This document shows, piece after piece, positions 6,682 to 15,900 of a DNA stretch of 28,705 nt. Each line of letters starts with the position of its first letter. Within the stretch, counting starts at the first letter, position 1. A program made the translations under genes and the position numbers. The notes beneath the pieces were generated by a model, which did no database searches, was not told where the DNA came from, and saw nothing but the letters and a program-made list of their open reading frames with translations. Origin of the DNA: JAGDXZ01 sp049966915 (GTDB lineage: Archaea; Micrarchaeota; Micrarchaeia; Micrarchaeales; CABMGC01); NCBI GenBank assembly GCA_049966915.1, contig JBMFTS010000003.1, forward strand, positions 1 through 28,705, in the 5' to 3' direction.

Positions 6682-8522
6682 CTTCGTCGCTTTGAAAGAA
6701 TCTTGTTCAATTCCGTGCCGTCGACAACAAGCCTGTACTTAGACATTATCTCCTTTACCGCTGCGTCTTTCGGTTTGTCGCCAAGCTCTGCGACTAGCTC
6801 TTCCAGCCGCCTGCCGGTTATGCGCTGCAGGTTCTTGCTTTTTATTATTTCTGCAACGTCCTTTCTCGACTTCGGAACCTGCTTCAGCAGCTCCTCTATC
6901 GCCGCTTTTGTTATCGCATTCGCCTTGTATTCCTCGAATATTGCAAGCAGCGCGTCAATGCCAATCGAATCGACTTCTACGCCTTGCCTTCTGAGTTCCG
7001 TGTACTTTTCAAGAAGCACCGGCGCAACTACATAGCCTGGCGCGCCGGTCTTGTTCAGTATTTCGTTGTAAGTGCTCAGGAGCGGCGACCAGAGCATTTG
7101 GTATGCAAGATCCTTGTTCTCTATCTCCTTTTCAAGCTCGGCCTGCACAGCTTCCGGCTTCTTTATGCTTTTCAACATGCGCGAATACTCTGATTGGCTT
7201 ATCGCTATCGGCCTCGTGTCAGTTTCCGGGTACATTCTGGAGCCGCCAGGCAGCGGCCTCAAAAATTTGGTAACAAGGGTTTTGTTGTCTATCGCGCGGG
7301 TCTCCTTGGGCACCTCGCGCATTGCCAGCATCGCCCTTTGCTTTGCGTAGTCCATTGCAGTGTAGCAAACGTCCTTGGGTCCAACAACTATTATGAATGC
7401 ATCGCCTTTGGCTATGTCCAGGGCTTTTTTCATCTTGCTTATTTCTTCTTCGCTTATGCCGTAATGGGCAAGGTCTTCGTCGCTGTGAAGTATGCCTCCC
7501 ACGCCAGCAAGCTTTGCGTAATCGCTTATCTCGCTTCCTAGCCTTCTGCCCTTGTTGACCTCTTTGCCTAGCGCCCCCTCGAAGCCCTTCAGCTTCATCC
7601 CCAAAACCATGCCCGCACTGTCAAGGCTCTTCTTTATGAGCTCGCATGATGTGCCCGCGAAAATGTCCGACAGGTCGTGCGCTTCGGCAACCGCCGGCTT
7701 CCTTTTGCTGAGCATATCCCTTATGCTTATCAGCGCAAGCTGCCTTTCTATTTCGTTGTCTATTACTTCGGGCATGGAATCAAGGTCTTGGAATCCCTTT
7801 ATTTCTGTTCTTGCGCCGCCTTTTATCGATACGTTGACGTCTTGCCTTATGGTGCCTATGCCCCTCTGCACCTTTCCCGTCAGCCTCAAAAGCAGGCCTA
7901 TCTGCTTTGCCGTTTCGCGAGCTTCGGCAGGCGTAGCTATTTCCGGATCCGTATCTATCTCAACAAGGGGTATGCCGAGCCTGTCGACATTGTACACCAC
8001 CATCTCCTTGTCGCTATACTCGATGCCGCTAGATTCCTCTTCTAGGAATATTGAAGGAATGCGTATTTTTTTGTTGTTCACCTTTACGTAGCCGTCGTAG
8101 CCTATGAGCACAGTCCTTTGGAAGGCACTAGGGTCACTTCCGTCAACTACTACCTTCCTCATGACTTCAAGCTCGTCAGGCACTTTTGCGTTGAACGCCG
8201 CTGCGATTTCCAGCGCTATTGCGAGAGCCTGCCTGTTCAGATCGTGCGGCGGCTCTTCGTCTATGTCCACTAGGCACGTTTCCTTCTTGAAAACATTATA
8301 CACGAACTTTCTGTTTTTGCTGCTTTCAAACGCTGTTGACATGTCTATCTTTCCAAGCTCGCCTGCTACTGCGCGCTGCCTGCGCTCCACCTTTGCTATG
8401 GCAGTGTCACTGCTCAGCGAGGCGCTGCACGAGCAGAAAAGCTTCTCGGCTGTCGCCAGCCTCTGGTGTATTTCCAGGCCGCACATAAAGCCTACGTCCT
8501 TGTAGAATTTGTCGTCGTGCAT
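6678..8522 (-). CDS. gatE: Glu-tRNA(Gln) amidotransferase subunit E
   Basis: With GatD this forms the archaea-specific amidotransferase that converts Glu-tRNA(Gln) to Gln-tRNA(Gln). GatE binds tRNA, activates the glutamyl group with ATP and accepts ammonia from GatD. The 614-aa length is normal. The N-terminal GFMCGLEIHQRL motif (11-22) and the Cys pair in LFCSCSA begin the cradle domain. The middle holds the AspRS-like insertion that distinguishes GatE from GatB, and the C-terminal 120 residues form the helical tail. It starts two bases after gatD stops, with SD GGTG inside the gatD 3' end, so the subunits are translationally coupled. Its presence implies that glutaminyl-tRNA is made indirectly here. 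Confidence 0.98.
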   Translation of the reverse strand: MHDDKFYKDVGFMCGLEIHQRLATAEKLFCSCSASLSSDTAIAKVERRQRAVAGELGKIDMSTAFESSKNRKFVYNVFKKETCLVDIDEEPPHDLNRQALAIALEIAAAFNAKVPDELEVMRKVVVDGSDPSAFQRTVLIGYDGYVKVNNKKIRIPSIFLEEESSGIEYSDKEMVVYNVDRLGIPLVEIDTDPEIATPAEARETAKQIGLLLRLTGKVQRGIGTIRQDVNVSIKGGARTEIKGFQDLDSMPEVIDNEIERQLALISIRDMLSKRKPAVAEAHDLSDIFAGTSCELIKKSLDSAGMVLGMKLKGFEGALGKEVNKGRRLGSEISDYAKLAGVGGILHSDEDLAHYGISEEEISKMKKALDIAKGDAFIIVVGPKDVCYTAMDYAKQRAMLAMREVPKETRAIDNKTLVTKFLRPLPGGSRMYPETDTRPIAISQSEYSRMLKSIKKPEAVQAELEKEIENKDLAYQMLWSPLLSTYNEILNKTGAPGYVVAPVLLEKYTELRRQGVEVDSIGIDALLAIFEEYKANAITKAAIEELLKQVPKSRKDVAEIIKSKNLQRITGRRLEELVAELGDKPKDAAVKEIMSKYRLVVDGTELNKILSKRRR

Positions 8523-8524
8523 TT

Positions 8525-9862
8525 TTACACCAGGAAAGCGTCGAATTCGGTGCGCTTGGTGATCTCTCCAACCATGTTCTTGTTAAGCAGCTGCCTTGCG
8601 TCTTCCTTCTTGTAGTTGCCAAGCAAGAAGCCTAGCTTCACCAGGGCCGTTTCCGGCAGCATATCCTCGCAGTGTACTGCTCCTGAATTTGCCAGCAGCC
8701 TGAGGTTTCTGTAAACGCTGGAATGTACCCTGCCGTATAGGCATTGCGAAGTGACGCCCACTATCGCGCCGCTGTCTACTGCGTTTTTTACGTGGCTCAG
8801 CCATTCGTACGCACTGCTCTTTGGCGCGACAGCAACATGGCCGAGGCCTGTGCCTTCTATGATTATGCCCTTGTAGCCCTTGCTTACGTAATAGTCAAGT
8901 ATTTCGGGATCTGAATTTGGATAAAACTTTACCAGCGCAACCTTGGGCTCGTAGCCTGTAGCGAGCCTGAGCTTTTCGCCGTTCGGCTTTGCGTAGTCGC
9001 TCAAATACTCGATGTCGAGGCTTTGCGACACCCTAGCAATGGGCTTGCTGTTTATTGGCCTGAAGGCGTCCCTTCGCGAAGTGTGCATCTTTCTCGCCTT
9101 TGTGCCCCGTATTACGTTGCAGTAGTCGTCGGAGCTGCTTGCATGCATGCATACGCTGACTTCAGCAATGTCGCTGCGTGCCGCAACGGCGCTGGCGCAA
9201 ACGAGGTTCATGAATGCATCGCTAGAGCCCCTGTCGCCGCTTCTTTGAGCGCCGGTCAGCACGACTGGGCCTGGCAGATTCTGTAGCATGAAGCTAAGCG
9301 CCGCCGAAGAGTAGTGCATCGTATCGGTGCCGTGCGTTATGACAACCCCGCGCGCGCCATTTTCGAACGCCTTTGCTACCTCTTTTGCTATGGTCTGCCA
9401 ATCAAGATATGTCATGTCTTCGCTTGCTATGCTCATCGGATTGTAAATGCTTATGTTCGCTATGCCTTTGAGCTCGGGCACCTCGTACATGAGCTCTTCG
9501 GGCTTTATGAGCATGTAGACTCCGCCTGTTACGTAGTCTATTCTGCTCTCGATTGTGCCGCCGGTGGAAACAAGGGCGATATCGGGCAGCGCCGCATTCT
9601 TTGCTATCTCTGCTTTCGGAAATTCAAAAGCCGTATGCGTCTTTTTCACTTTTTCTATGCTCGTGCTTGCGGTGTACTTTATGCCGATGTTGTAGCCGTT
9701 ATCTAGCTTGAGCACGATTATCGAATTGTCGCCAAGGTCGGGCCTTGGCATGAGGACGCCTTCGAACGGCGTGCCTTGCTTTTTTATCCTTATCCGGTCG
9801 CCGAGCGCTATCTTTTTGGCGCTGAGCAGCCTTTCGAGCTCTTGAGAATACATAGGCACCAT
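8525..9862 (-). CDS. gatD: Glu-tRNA(Gln) amidotransferase subunit D
   Basis: L-asparaginase-like subunit that releases ammonia from glutamine or asparagine and channels it to GatE. The protein is about 445 aa. Residues 1-80 are the small barrel typical of GatD and absent from plain asparaginases. The asparaginase core carries the two catalytic threonine motifs, TGGTI at 100-104 and THGTDT at 176-181, plus LTGAQRSGDRGSSDA. ATG 9862, GTG 9859 and ATG 9853 are all possible starts; GGTG just before 9853 slightly favours the last. It lies 13 bp after the methylthiotransferase and 2 bp before gatE. Confidence 0.98.
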   Translation of the reverse strand: MVPMYSQELERLLSAKKIALGDRIRIKKQGTPFEGVLMPRPDLGDNSIIVLKLDNGYNIGIKYTASTSIEKVKKTHTAFEFPKAEIAKNAALPDIALVSTGGTIESRIDYVTGGVYMLIKPEELMYEVPELKGIANISIYNPMSIASEDMTYLDWQTIAKEVAKAFENGARGVVITHGTDTMHYSSAALSFMLQNLPGPVVLTGAQRSGDRGSSDAFMNLVCASAVAARSDIAEVSVCMHASSSDDYCNVIRGTKARKMHTSRRDAFRPINSKPIARVSQSLDIEYLSDYAKPNGEKLRLATGYEPKVALVKFYPNSDPEILDYYVSKGYKGIIIEGTGLGHVAVAPKSSAYEWLSHVKNAVDSGAIVGVTSQCLYGRVHSSVYRNLRLLANSGAVHCEDMLPETALVKLGFLLGNYKKEDARQLLNKNMVGEITKRTEFDAFLV

Positions 9863-9875
9863 TACTCATGCGAGA

Positions 9876-11186
9876 TTAAAATTCTTTTGTATGGGCGATC
9901 AGGCACGCCGAAGTGCTGTCTATTATGTCGACTGTCATTCTCGAACCGAGCAGGCCAGCAGCATCTCCTGCTCCGGGCTTTGCAAGGGCCACGCTTATGT
10001 AGCTTTCTGTCCTTCCGGTAATCGACCTTTCGTTTTGCTCGGTAATCAGCACTTCCTGTTTTGTTCCTACAAACCTTTGCCTGGCCTCGCTTTGCACAAT
10101 TCTTACCAGCCTGCTCATTTCTATGCTCCGCCTCTTTATTTCAGTATTTGCAAGTTGCGGCAGTTTGGAAGCCTCTGCATGCGGCCTGGCGCCGAACTTT
10201 GATACATTAGTTACTTCTGGCTTTGTGCTGCGTATTAGTTCAAGCGACTCCTCGAAATCCTCCTGCGTTTCAGTTGGATACCCCACTATCATGTCGGTTT
10301 CTACGCTTATGCCTTTTACCTTGTTTCTCAGTTCCTTCACATACTGCATGAATTCTTCCACTGTATAATTGCGTTTCATTTCCTTGAGCACCTTGTTGCT
10401 GCCAGACTGCACAGGCAAGTGAATGAACTTGTACATCTTTTTATTGCGGTAAACGTCGATAAGCGCGTCGAAATACCTGTGCAGGTGCTCCGGATTGAGC
10501 ATGCCAAGTCTTATCATGAAGTCGCCTTCCACTTGTACTATTTTGCCAAGAAGTTCGGCGATGTTCGTCTTTTTGTCCAGGCCATAAGCGCCAGTGTCTT
10601 GCGCTGTTATTTCTAGTTCCTTGGCGCCTCGGGTTACGCTAGCAGCAGCGGCTTTGAGAATGAGCTCTTCAGAGAAGCTGTTTAACGGGCCTCTTGCAAA
10701 CTTCGTTTCGCAGAAAGCGCAGCTGCTCAGGCAGCCTTCGCTTACCGGTATTTTTGCTATCGCCGAATTCGTCGGTTCGTAAAAAAGCATCTTGTCAAAC
10801 AATGATTTGTCTTCGAATAGCGCTCTTTTGTTCGAAGCCGCGATGTCTATTGCGCTGGCTATTTTTGTTAGGCTTCTTGTGTTTATTATGCTGGAATTCG
10901 GCGCAGCGCGCTCTACCGCTTCCGGGCTTGCGCTGGCAAGGCAGCCTGCAATAATAAGCCGTGTGCCCAAGTTGCTTGCCGATTTTATCTTGTTTAGAAT
11001 CTTCTGCTCTGTAGGTGTCTTCACGGTGCACGTGTTTATTATCACGAAATCATAGCTGCCAGCGCTCGCCTTTGTGTATGTTCCGTATTCCACGCTGTGG
11101 CCCGATTTTTCCAGTATGCTGCCCATGATCCTGCTATCTGCCTGGTTGAGCGTGCAGCCGTATGTTTCTATGAGTATCCTTGCCAT
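9876..11186 (-). CDS. tRNA t6A37 methylthiotransferase (CDKAL1/MtaB-like radical SAM)
   Basis: Adds a methylthio group to N6-threonylcarbamoyladenosine at position 37 of ANN-decoding tRNAs, using two 4Fe-4S clusters. The 436-aa protein shows the UPF0004 domain with C11, C53 and C82 (YGCTLNQADS, NTCTVKT, AGCLAS). The radical-SAM triad C152-x3-C156-x2-C159 lies in EGCLSSCAFC. A C-terminal TRAM domain spans roughly residues 375-436. The YGCTLNQ motif places it in the archaeal/eukaryotic CDKAL1 group rather than bacterial MiaB. I chose ATG 11186 because family members begin about five residues before the YGC motif; GTG 11207 would add seven residues. It is second in the gatDE operon. Confidence 0.93.
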   Translation of the reverse strand: MARILIETYGCTLNQADSRIMGSILEKSGHSVEYGTYTKASAGSYDFVIINTCTVKTPTEQKILNKIKSASNLGTRLIIAGCLASASPEAVERAAPNSSIINTRSLTKIASAIDIAASNKRALFEDKSLFDKMLFYEPTNSAIAKIPVSEGCLSSCAFCETKFARGPLNSFSEELILKAAAASVTRGAKELEITAQDTGAYGLDKKTNIAELLGKIVQVEGDFMIRLGMLNPEHLHRYFDALIDVYRNKKMYKFIHLPVQSGSNKVLKEMKRNYTVEEFMQYVKELRNKVKGISVETDMIVGYPTETQEDFEESLELIRSTKPEVTNVSKFGARPHAEASKLPQLANTEIKRRSIEMSRLVRIVQSEARQRFVGTKQEVLITEQNERSITGRTESYISVALAKPGAGDAAGLLGSRMTVDIIDSTSACLIAHTKEF

Positions 11187-11211
11187 GATAATTTTTGGTG
11201 CTATCACTTAC

Positions 11212-12060
11212 TTATTGATTTCGTACGCATGCGCTAAAATCTGTGTTTTGCGGTTCTAATAACTGCTTGATTCCGGTTTCAAAAACGCGCAACGCTCTGA
11301 GCTTCAACGCAGCCAGTTCGACCACGTCTTTCTCGCGTATTTGCATGCCCTTTATGATGTGATTCGGCCCGTAATAAACCACATCGGCCTTTATGTATTC
11401 TGCGTCGCACGCGCTAAGCGCCTCCAGCACTTCTTCCGGCGTGCTCGGGTTGATTGCCAAGAGTTCAAGGATAAGCGAAACAGCAGCATCGGAGTGCTGC
11501 GCGCCGTTGTCCGTTTTGACTGGCTGTGCCTCAAGAATCAAGTCGTGCGAAACGGCGTTCTGTTCCGCTTTCGCGTTATTTATGCTTTTGTACTGATTGT
11601 AATATTTATCAAATAGCGCTTTCAGCACAACGGGCGAATTAGACTTCTGTGCGATTTCAGCATCGTTCTTGCAGCATGTGTTGCACGATACCGTTTCGCC
11701 AATTGTATCCAAATGCCTGCGGTATATGTTTTCGCCTAACAAATTTCGCCTGCTCGGCTCGTCTATAAGCAATAAAGCTGTTAAGCGCGGCACGCCCACG
11801 GTGTTGCTCAGTTTTTCTAGAAGCGGTTGCAGCTCAGGCCTGGATTTTTTTGCTTCGTAGTCCAAAAATTTTGTATTTGCCGGATCTGCAGAAAACACTT
11901 TGTCCAAAAGTTCTTTGAATTCGCTGAACTTGGCTTTGAGCAATGGGTCTTTCAATCTTTCAAGATACGTGCATATATCCATGCCCGTCTCTGTTTTCAT
12001 AAGTTCGTTTAGCTTTTCATCGCTTTCCTTTCCAAATATTTTTTTGATAATAAACGCCAT
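11212..12060 (-). CDS. Hypothetical soluble protein, first gene of the gatDE operon
   Basis: A 282-aa protein I do not recognise. It has no signal peptide or membrane segment and is predicted mostly helical. A CNTCC cluster lies near residue 127, but there is no second CxxC to complete a zinc site. Around residue 210 the stretch NPSTPEEVLEALSACDAEYI resembles a single leucine-rich-variant or HEAT-like helical repeat. Start ATG 12060 is preceded by GTGAGTGC as SD, and a TATA-like GCTTAAAAAGC is centred 27 bp upstream, so the mRNA leader is very short. The stop lies 25 bp before the methylthiotransferase ATG, which suggests co-transcription with tRNA-modification genes. Function unknown. Confidence 0.75.
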   Translation of the reverse strand: MAFIIKKIFGKESDEKLNELMKTETGMDICTYLERLKDPLLKAKFSEFKELLDKVFSADPANTKFLDYEAKKSRPELQPLLEKLSNTVGVPRLTALLLIDEPSRRNLLGENIYRRHLDTIGETVSCNTCCKNDAEIAQKSNSPVVLKALFDKYYNQYKSINNAKAEQNAVSHDLILEAQPVKTDNGAQHSDAAVSLILELLAINPSTPEEVLEALSACDAEYIKADVVYYGPNHIIKGMQIREKDVVELAALKLRALRVFETGIKQLLEPQNTDFSACVRNQ

Positions 12061-12081
12061 GCACTCACACTTTTACTTCCT

Positions 12082-12131
12082 GCTTTTTAAGCATTGCCAT
12101 TGAATTTGAACCCATGCGCTGATTATTAAAA
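12082..12131. promoter_or_regulatory. Divergent TATA boxes for the 282-aa and 127-aa genes
   Basis: A minus-strand TATA-like element (GCTTAAAAAGC, 12082-12092) is centred 27 bp from ATG 12060. A plus-strand element (ATTATTAAAA, 12122-12131) is centred about 32 bp from ATG 12159. The remaining 98-bp gap contains nothing else recognisable. Confidence 0.45.
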
Positions 12132-12158
12132 TTTTGCATAACAATTTCTAACGAGAAG

Positions 12159-12542
12159 ATGTCTCCAGAGCCGTTTGCCGTTGATGACGGTGAAAAGGAA
12201 AGGTTTGTGCTTTTGGCCATAGTGAAGTACATAAACGAAGGCGCAGCAGGCGCAAAAGGCCATGCCGCAACCGTAGATGAGATACGCAGCATGTATGTCG
12301 TTGCTTTTGGAGGCGCCAGCGTCATCCCCGATTCCAGCAAGCTCGCCCAGCTTCTTGAAGACCTTTGCTCAAGAGGCTATATCATAAAATCGCAGAGCAC
12401 GCTGCTGCGCGACGCGCCGCTGCTGACTCCCCCGGCATACTCCGTTGCTGATGGCGCTGCCAGTTTGCCAAGTTCCGGGTTGGCCATAGTTGGCAAGACA
12501 ATTCAAATGCTGAGATACATTTCTGCATCGCGCAGAACGTAG
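12159..12542 (+). CDS. Hypothetical protein, possible winged-helix domain
   Basis: A 127-aa protein not recognised as a known family. Residues 12-75 predict helix (ERFVLLAIVKYINEG), turn, helix (TVDEIRSMYVVAF), then SSKLAQLLEDLCSRGYI followed by a short strand. This order resembles a winged-helix DNA-binding fold with the recognition helix near residues 66-77. Residues 90-127 are low in structure, ending in a helix with SRRT. It has its own TATA-like element about 32 bp upstream. A transcriptional-regulator role is a guess. The overlapping antisense reading frame at 12065-12340 is less protein-like. Confidence 0.6.
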   Translation: MSPEPFAVDDGEKERFVLLAIVKYINEGAAGAKGHAATVDEIRSMYVVAFGGASVIPDSSKLAQLLEDLCSRGYIIKSQSTLLRDAPLLTPPAYSVADGAASLPSSGLAIVGKTIQMLRYISASRRT

Positions 12543-12620
12543 AACGCTCCAGAGATGACGCATTCTATGCTTTCTGCTCGGCGTTTTCTCTTATGCCCCT
12601 CTGCTCTTCTACTATATGCT

Positions 12621-12631
12621 TTTTATATTTT
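12621..12631 (+). promoter_or_regulatory. TATA box of the 72-aa zinc protein gene
   Basis: TTTTATATTTT is centred about 31 bp upstream of ATG 12657. This places transcription start around 12652 and makes the mRNA practically leaderless. It also argues against the in-frame upstream ATG at 12555, which would lie before the promoter. Confidence 0.6.
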
Positions 12632-12656
12632 GCACAACAAAAGGATTTGTGATTTT

Positions 12657-12875
12657 ATGCTTTGCGAAAGGTGCAAAAGGGAAATATACAAGTACGAGGT
12701 TTGCAACTATTGTGGCAGAAAGATAGGCACAGAGTGCGTCAAGAGCTCGCGCAGGCTCAGCAAATCTACAAGGATAGTAATTTGCAAGGATTGCTGGAGC
12801 GACATGAGCAAGAGAAGCGCGTTCAAGAGCGCGAAGGCTTCAGACGTTATAGAAATACCCGCCGCGTCGCACTGA
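12657..12875 (+). CDS. Small Cys-rich zinc-binding protein
   Basis: A 72-aa protein with seven cysteines: C3-x2-C6, C16-x2-C19, C27 and C43-x2-C46. The spacing resembles cross-brace or treble-clef modules that bind two zinc ions, but an eighth ligand is not obvious. The remainder is Lys/Arg/Ser-rich, and the C-terminal 20 residues look flexible. The start at ATG 12657 follows the TATA position; the longer frame from 12555 adds 34 residues without conserved character. Small archaeal zinc proteins often bind nucleic acid or protein partners; I cannot assign a role. It is convergent with ileS. Confidence 0.75.
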   Translation: MLCERCKREIYKYEVCNYCGRKIGTECVKSSRRLSKSTRIVICKDCWSDMSKRSAFKSAKASDVIEIPAASH

Positions 12876-12884
12876 GTCATACGC

Positions 12885-12906
12885 GTTTTTGTTATTTTCG
12901 TTTTAT
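12885..12906 (+). terminator. T-rich probable transcription terminator
   Basis: GTTTTTGTTATTTTCGTTTTA follows the stop of the zinc-protein gene by about 10 bp. Archaeal RNA polymerase terminates at T-rich tracts in the non-template strand without needing a hairpin. The tract suits the plus-strand transcript only. Confidence 0.4.
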
Positions 12907-12914
12907 AGCTTGTA

Positions 12915-15900
12915 TTATTCTGCCTTTTTTATTTGCAGCTTTATGCTGCCGCTTTCCAGGTCGAATTTGAACGGCTCCGCGCCAGGCTCTATCCCCTGCT
13001 TTATGCTTTTCGCGTTTACCGCTTCCTTTATCTTTTGCGCGTTTAGCGCTATGAGCTTCGACACCGCTTCGTCGGCCTCGTAATTTACGACTACTTTGTC
13101 TGCCTTGCGCATTTGCGCGGACTTCCTTGCGAGCTGTATCCTGCGTTCTATCTCCCGCAGCATTGCCTCTTCCTTAAGCTCTGCGCTTATTGTCGTGTCA
13201 ATGCGCACCGCGCCGTGGTTGAATCGCACGGTGTTCGCGCTTTCCTGCTCTTTTGCGATTGCAAAATGCTCCTGCTTTATTTCGAAAGTGCCTTTTTCGG
13301 TATGTAGCATGTAGCTGCCGTGGGCTTCTATCTCCTTGATCAGCGCTTCGGGTTCAACAGCCTTCAGCGCGCTTGCCACTGCATTTGCGTTTTCCCTGAA
13401 TTCGGGCCCTATTTTGCTGAATACGGGCACGACCCGCTCGCCTATGCCGCTTACCTCCTTTATTTCTATGCTTTTTATGTTGGCGTAATCGCCGATTACC
13501 TCGCTGAGCCTCAGCAGGGAATCGTACGCCTCTTTGCTGTCTGTTTCTATAACTGCCTTTTCGAGAGGCTGCCTCAGCTTTATGTTAGAGCGCTCCCTCG
13601 CGTTTAGTAGCGCCGCAATCGCTTGCATTGCTACGCTGAACGACTGCTCGAGCTGCTTGTCTATGTATTTTGCCTTGTACTTCGGCCATTCGTTCAAAAA
13701 TATGCTGGGCTGCGCGCCGTATACGTCAAGGTATATTTTTTCGGTGGCAAAAGGCGCAAACGGCGACGCTATCAGCAGTGTGTTGCTTAGCACGTAGTTT
13801 ATGATGTTTATTTTCGCTTTTGCCTGCGCCCTGCTGCCTTCCGCTATCCTTTTTTTGGCCAGCTTCAGGTAATCCCTGCTGAAATCCTCCACAATGAACT
13901 GCCTTATGCAGTTTGCGGCTCCGTCTATGTCGTAGTCGTCCAATCGCTCCGTTGCGCATTTTATTACGCTGTTTAGCCTCGAAACTATCCATTTGTCTAT
14001 GTGCTCCGCATTCTGCATGCTTGGCGTCTTCACCTTTTCCGGCTCGTAGTGCGCGGCTTCAGCGTATTCCTTGTACAGGTTTGCTATGTTGTATAGCAGC
14101 AGCACCACCTTGTTGGCTTCTTTCATGTCTTTGAGCCTGAACACCAAATCCAGCCTTGGGTTGTGCGACACGCACCACAGCCTGAAGGAATCAGCTGTCA
14201 CTTGCTTGACGATTTCGTTGATAGGTAAGTAGTTGCCGAGATGCTTGTGCAGCTCTCTTCCGTCTTCGCCGAGCATCATGCCGTGCATTACCACGTTTTT
14301 GAATGGCCTTTTGCCATAAATCATGACGCTTGATTTGAGCTGGTATGCGAACCAGCCTCGCAGCTGCTCTACCGCTTCGAGTATGAAGTCTACAGGAAAC
14401 AGCTTGTTGAACTGCTCCTCGCTCAGGCTCGCCCTGAAAGCTATCGAAGAATCAAACCACACATCTAGCACGTCCTTTACCCTGTGGAGCTCCTCGCCGT
14501 TCGGGCCTTTCAGGACTATTTCGTCTATGTAGGGCCTGTGCAGGTCGCTTATGTTGTCTACTTTTGCTTTGTCAACCGCGTGCTCTTTGAGCTCTTCTAT
14601 GGAGCCTATTGCCAGCCTGCTGCCTGTTTCGCTTTCCCAGATGGGAATGGGCACGCCCCAGTATCTCTGCCTGGATATTACCCAATCCGGCGAGCTCTCG
14701 ATGAGCTCTTCCTGCCATTTCTGGGCTTCTTGTGGATGCCACGAGACTTTCCTGTTCTCTTTTATTATCTTTTTCTTTACCTTCTGAACGTTAGCAAACC
14801 ATTGGTCTGTGGCAATATAAATCAGCTTTGTATTGCAGCGCCAGCAATGTGGATAGCTGTGGGTTAGCACGCCCTCGCTTACCAGCGCTCCTTCGCTTTT
14901 CAGGTCTTCTATGACCTTTGCGTTGGCTTCTTCCGGCACTTTCAAGCCCTTGTACGCGCCAGCTTCTTCCGTGTAAATGCCGTCCTTGTCCACAGGCGAA
15001 AATACGGGAATTTTGTTCTTTATGCCTATCAGGTAGTCGTCAAGCCCGTGGCCCGGCGCAATGTGCACAAGTCCTGTGCCTTCTTCTTCGCTCACAACAT
15101 CTTTTGCTGCAACTATCTTGTGGTATTTCGCAAAGTTTGACTGGAACGGAACCTTGTCCTTGAGTATGCCTTCGTATGTTGTGCCAACAAGCTCGCTGCC
15201 ATAAAACTCCGCTTCTATTGTCGCGCTTTCGCCGAGCGCGCTTGCCACCGCATCTAATCTGCTGCCCAAAAGCACGTATTTTCTGCCGCCGAACCTTGCG
15301 ACTACATACCGTGCCTCAGGATTTACCGCTACTGCCATGTTTGCGGGAATTGTCCATGGCGTCGTGGTCCATACCAGAAGGTAAGTGCTGCTGTCTATGC
15401 TTATCTTTTTTGATTTCAGCGCCTTGAATGCCACGAATATTGACGGGTCCTGGTCGTCTTGGTAAACGACTTCCATGCTGCCCTGCGACAGCACAGTTCC
15501 GCACCTCGTGCAATACGGCACTACCTTCTTCTGCTTGTAGATCAGGCCCTTTTCATACATTTTTTTGAACATGCCCCATTCAGTTTCTATGTATGAGTTT
15601 TTGTAGGGCAAGTATGGATCGGAAAAATCTAGCGATATGCCGAATCTTTCATAATCAGAATCCATCTTGCCTATGTACGCTTCCACGTATTCCTTGCAGC
15701 TCTTGACGAAATTCTCCACGCCTATGCGCGTCTCTATTTCCTTTTTCGATTTTATGCCAAGGCTGCTTTCCGCCCTGAGCTCTATGGGCAGGCCGTGCAC
15801 GTCGTAGCCTGCCCTGTCGTAAACGTCATAGCCCCTCAGCCTTTTGTAGCGCAGCATGACGTCCTTCATGCTTTTTACCCACATCTGGCCAGGGTGCAGC

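Noticed and set aside
12065..12340. Minus-strand 91-aa frame opposite the 127-aa gene
   Set aside because: It would overlap the promoter region of the 282-aa gene and its translation lacks structure; the plus-strand gene has a TATA box and a plausible fold.
12555..12656. Longer N-terminus of the 72-aa zinc protein from ATG 12555
   Set aside because: The TATA box at 12621-12631 lies inside it, and the extra residues look like translated promoter sequence.
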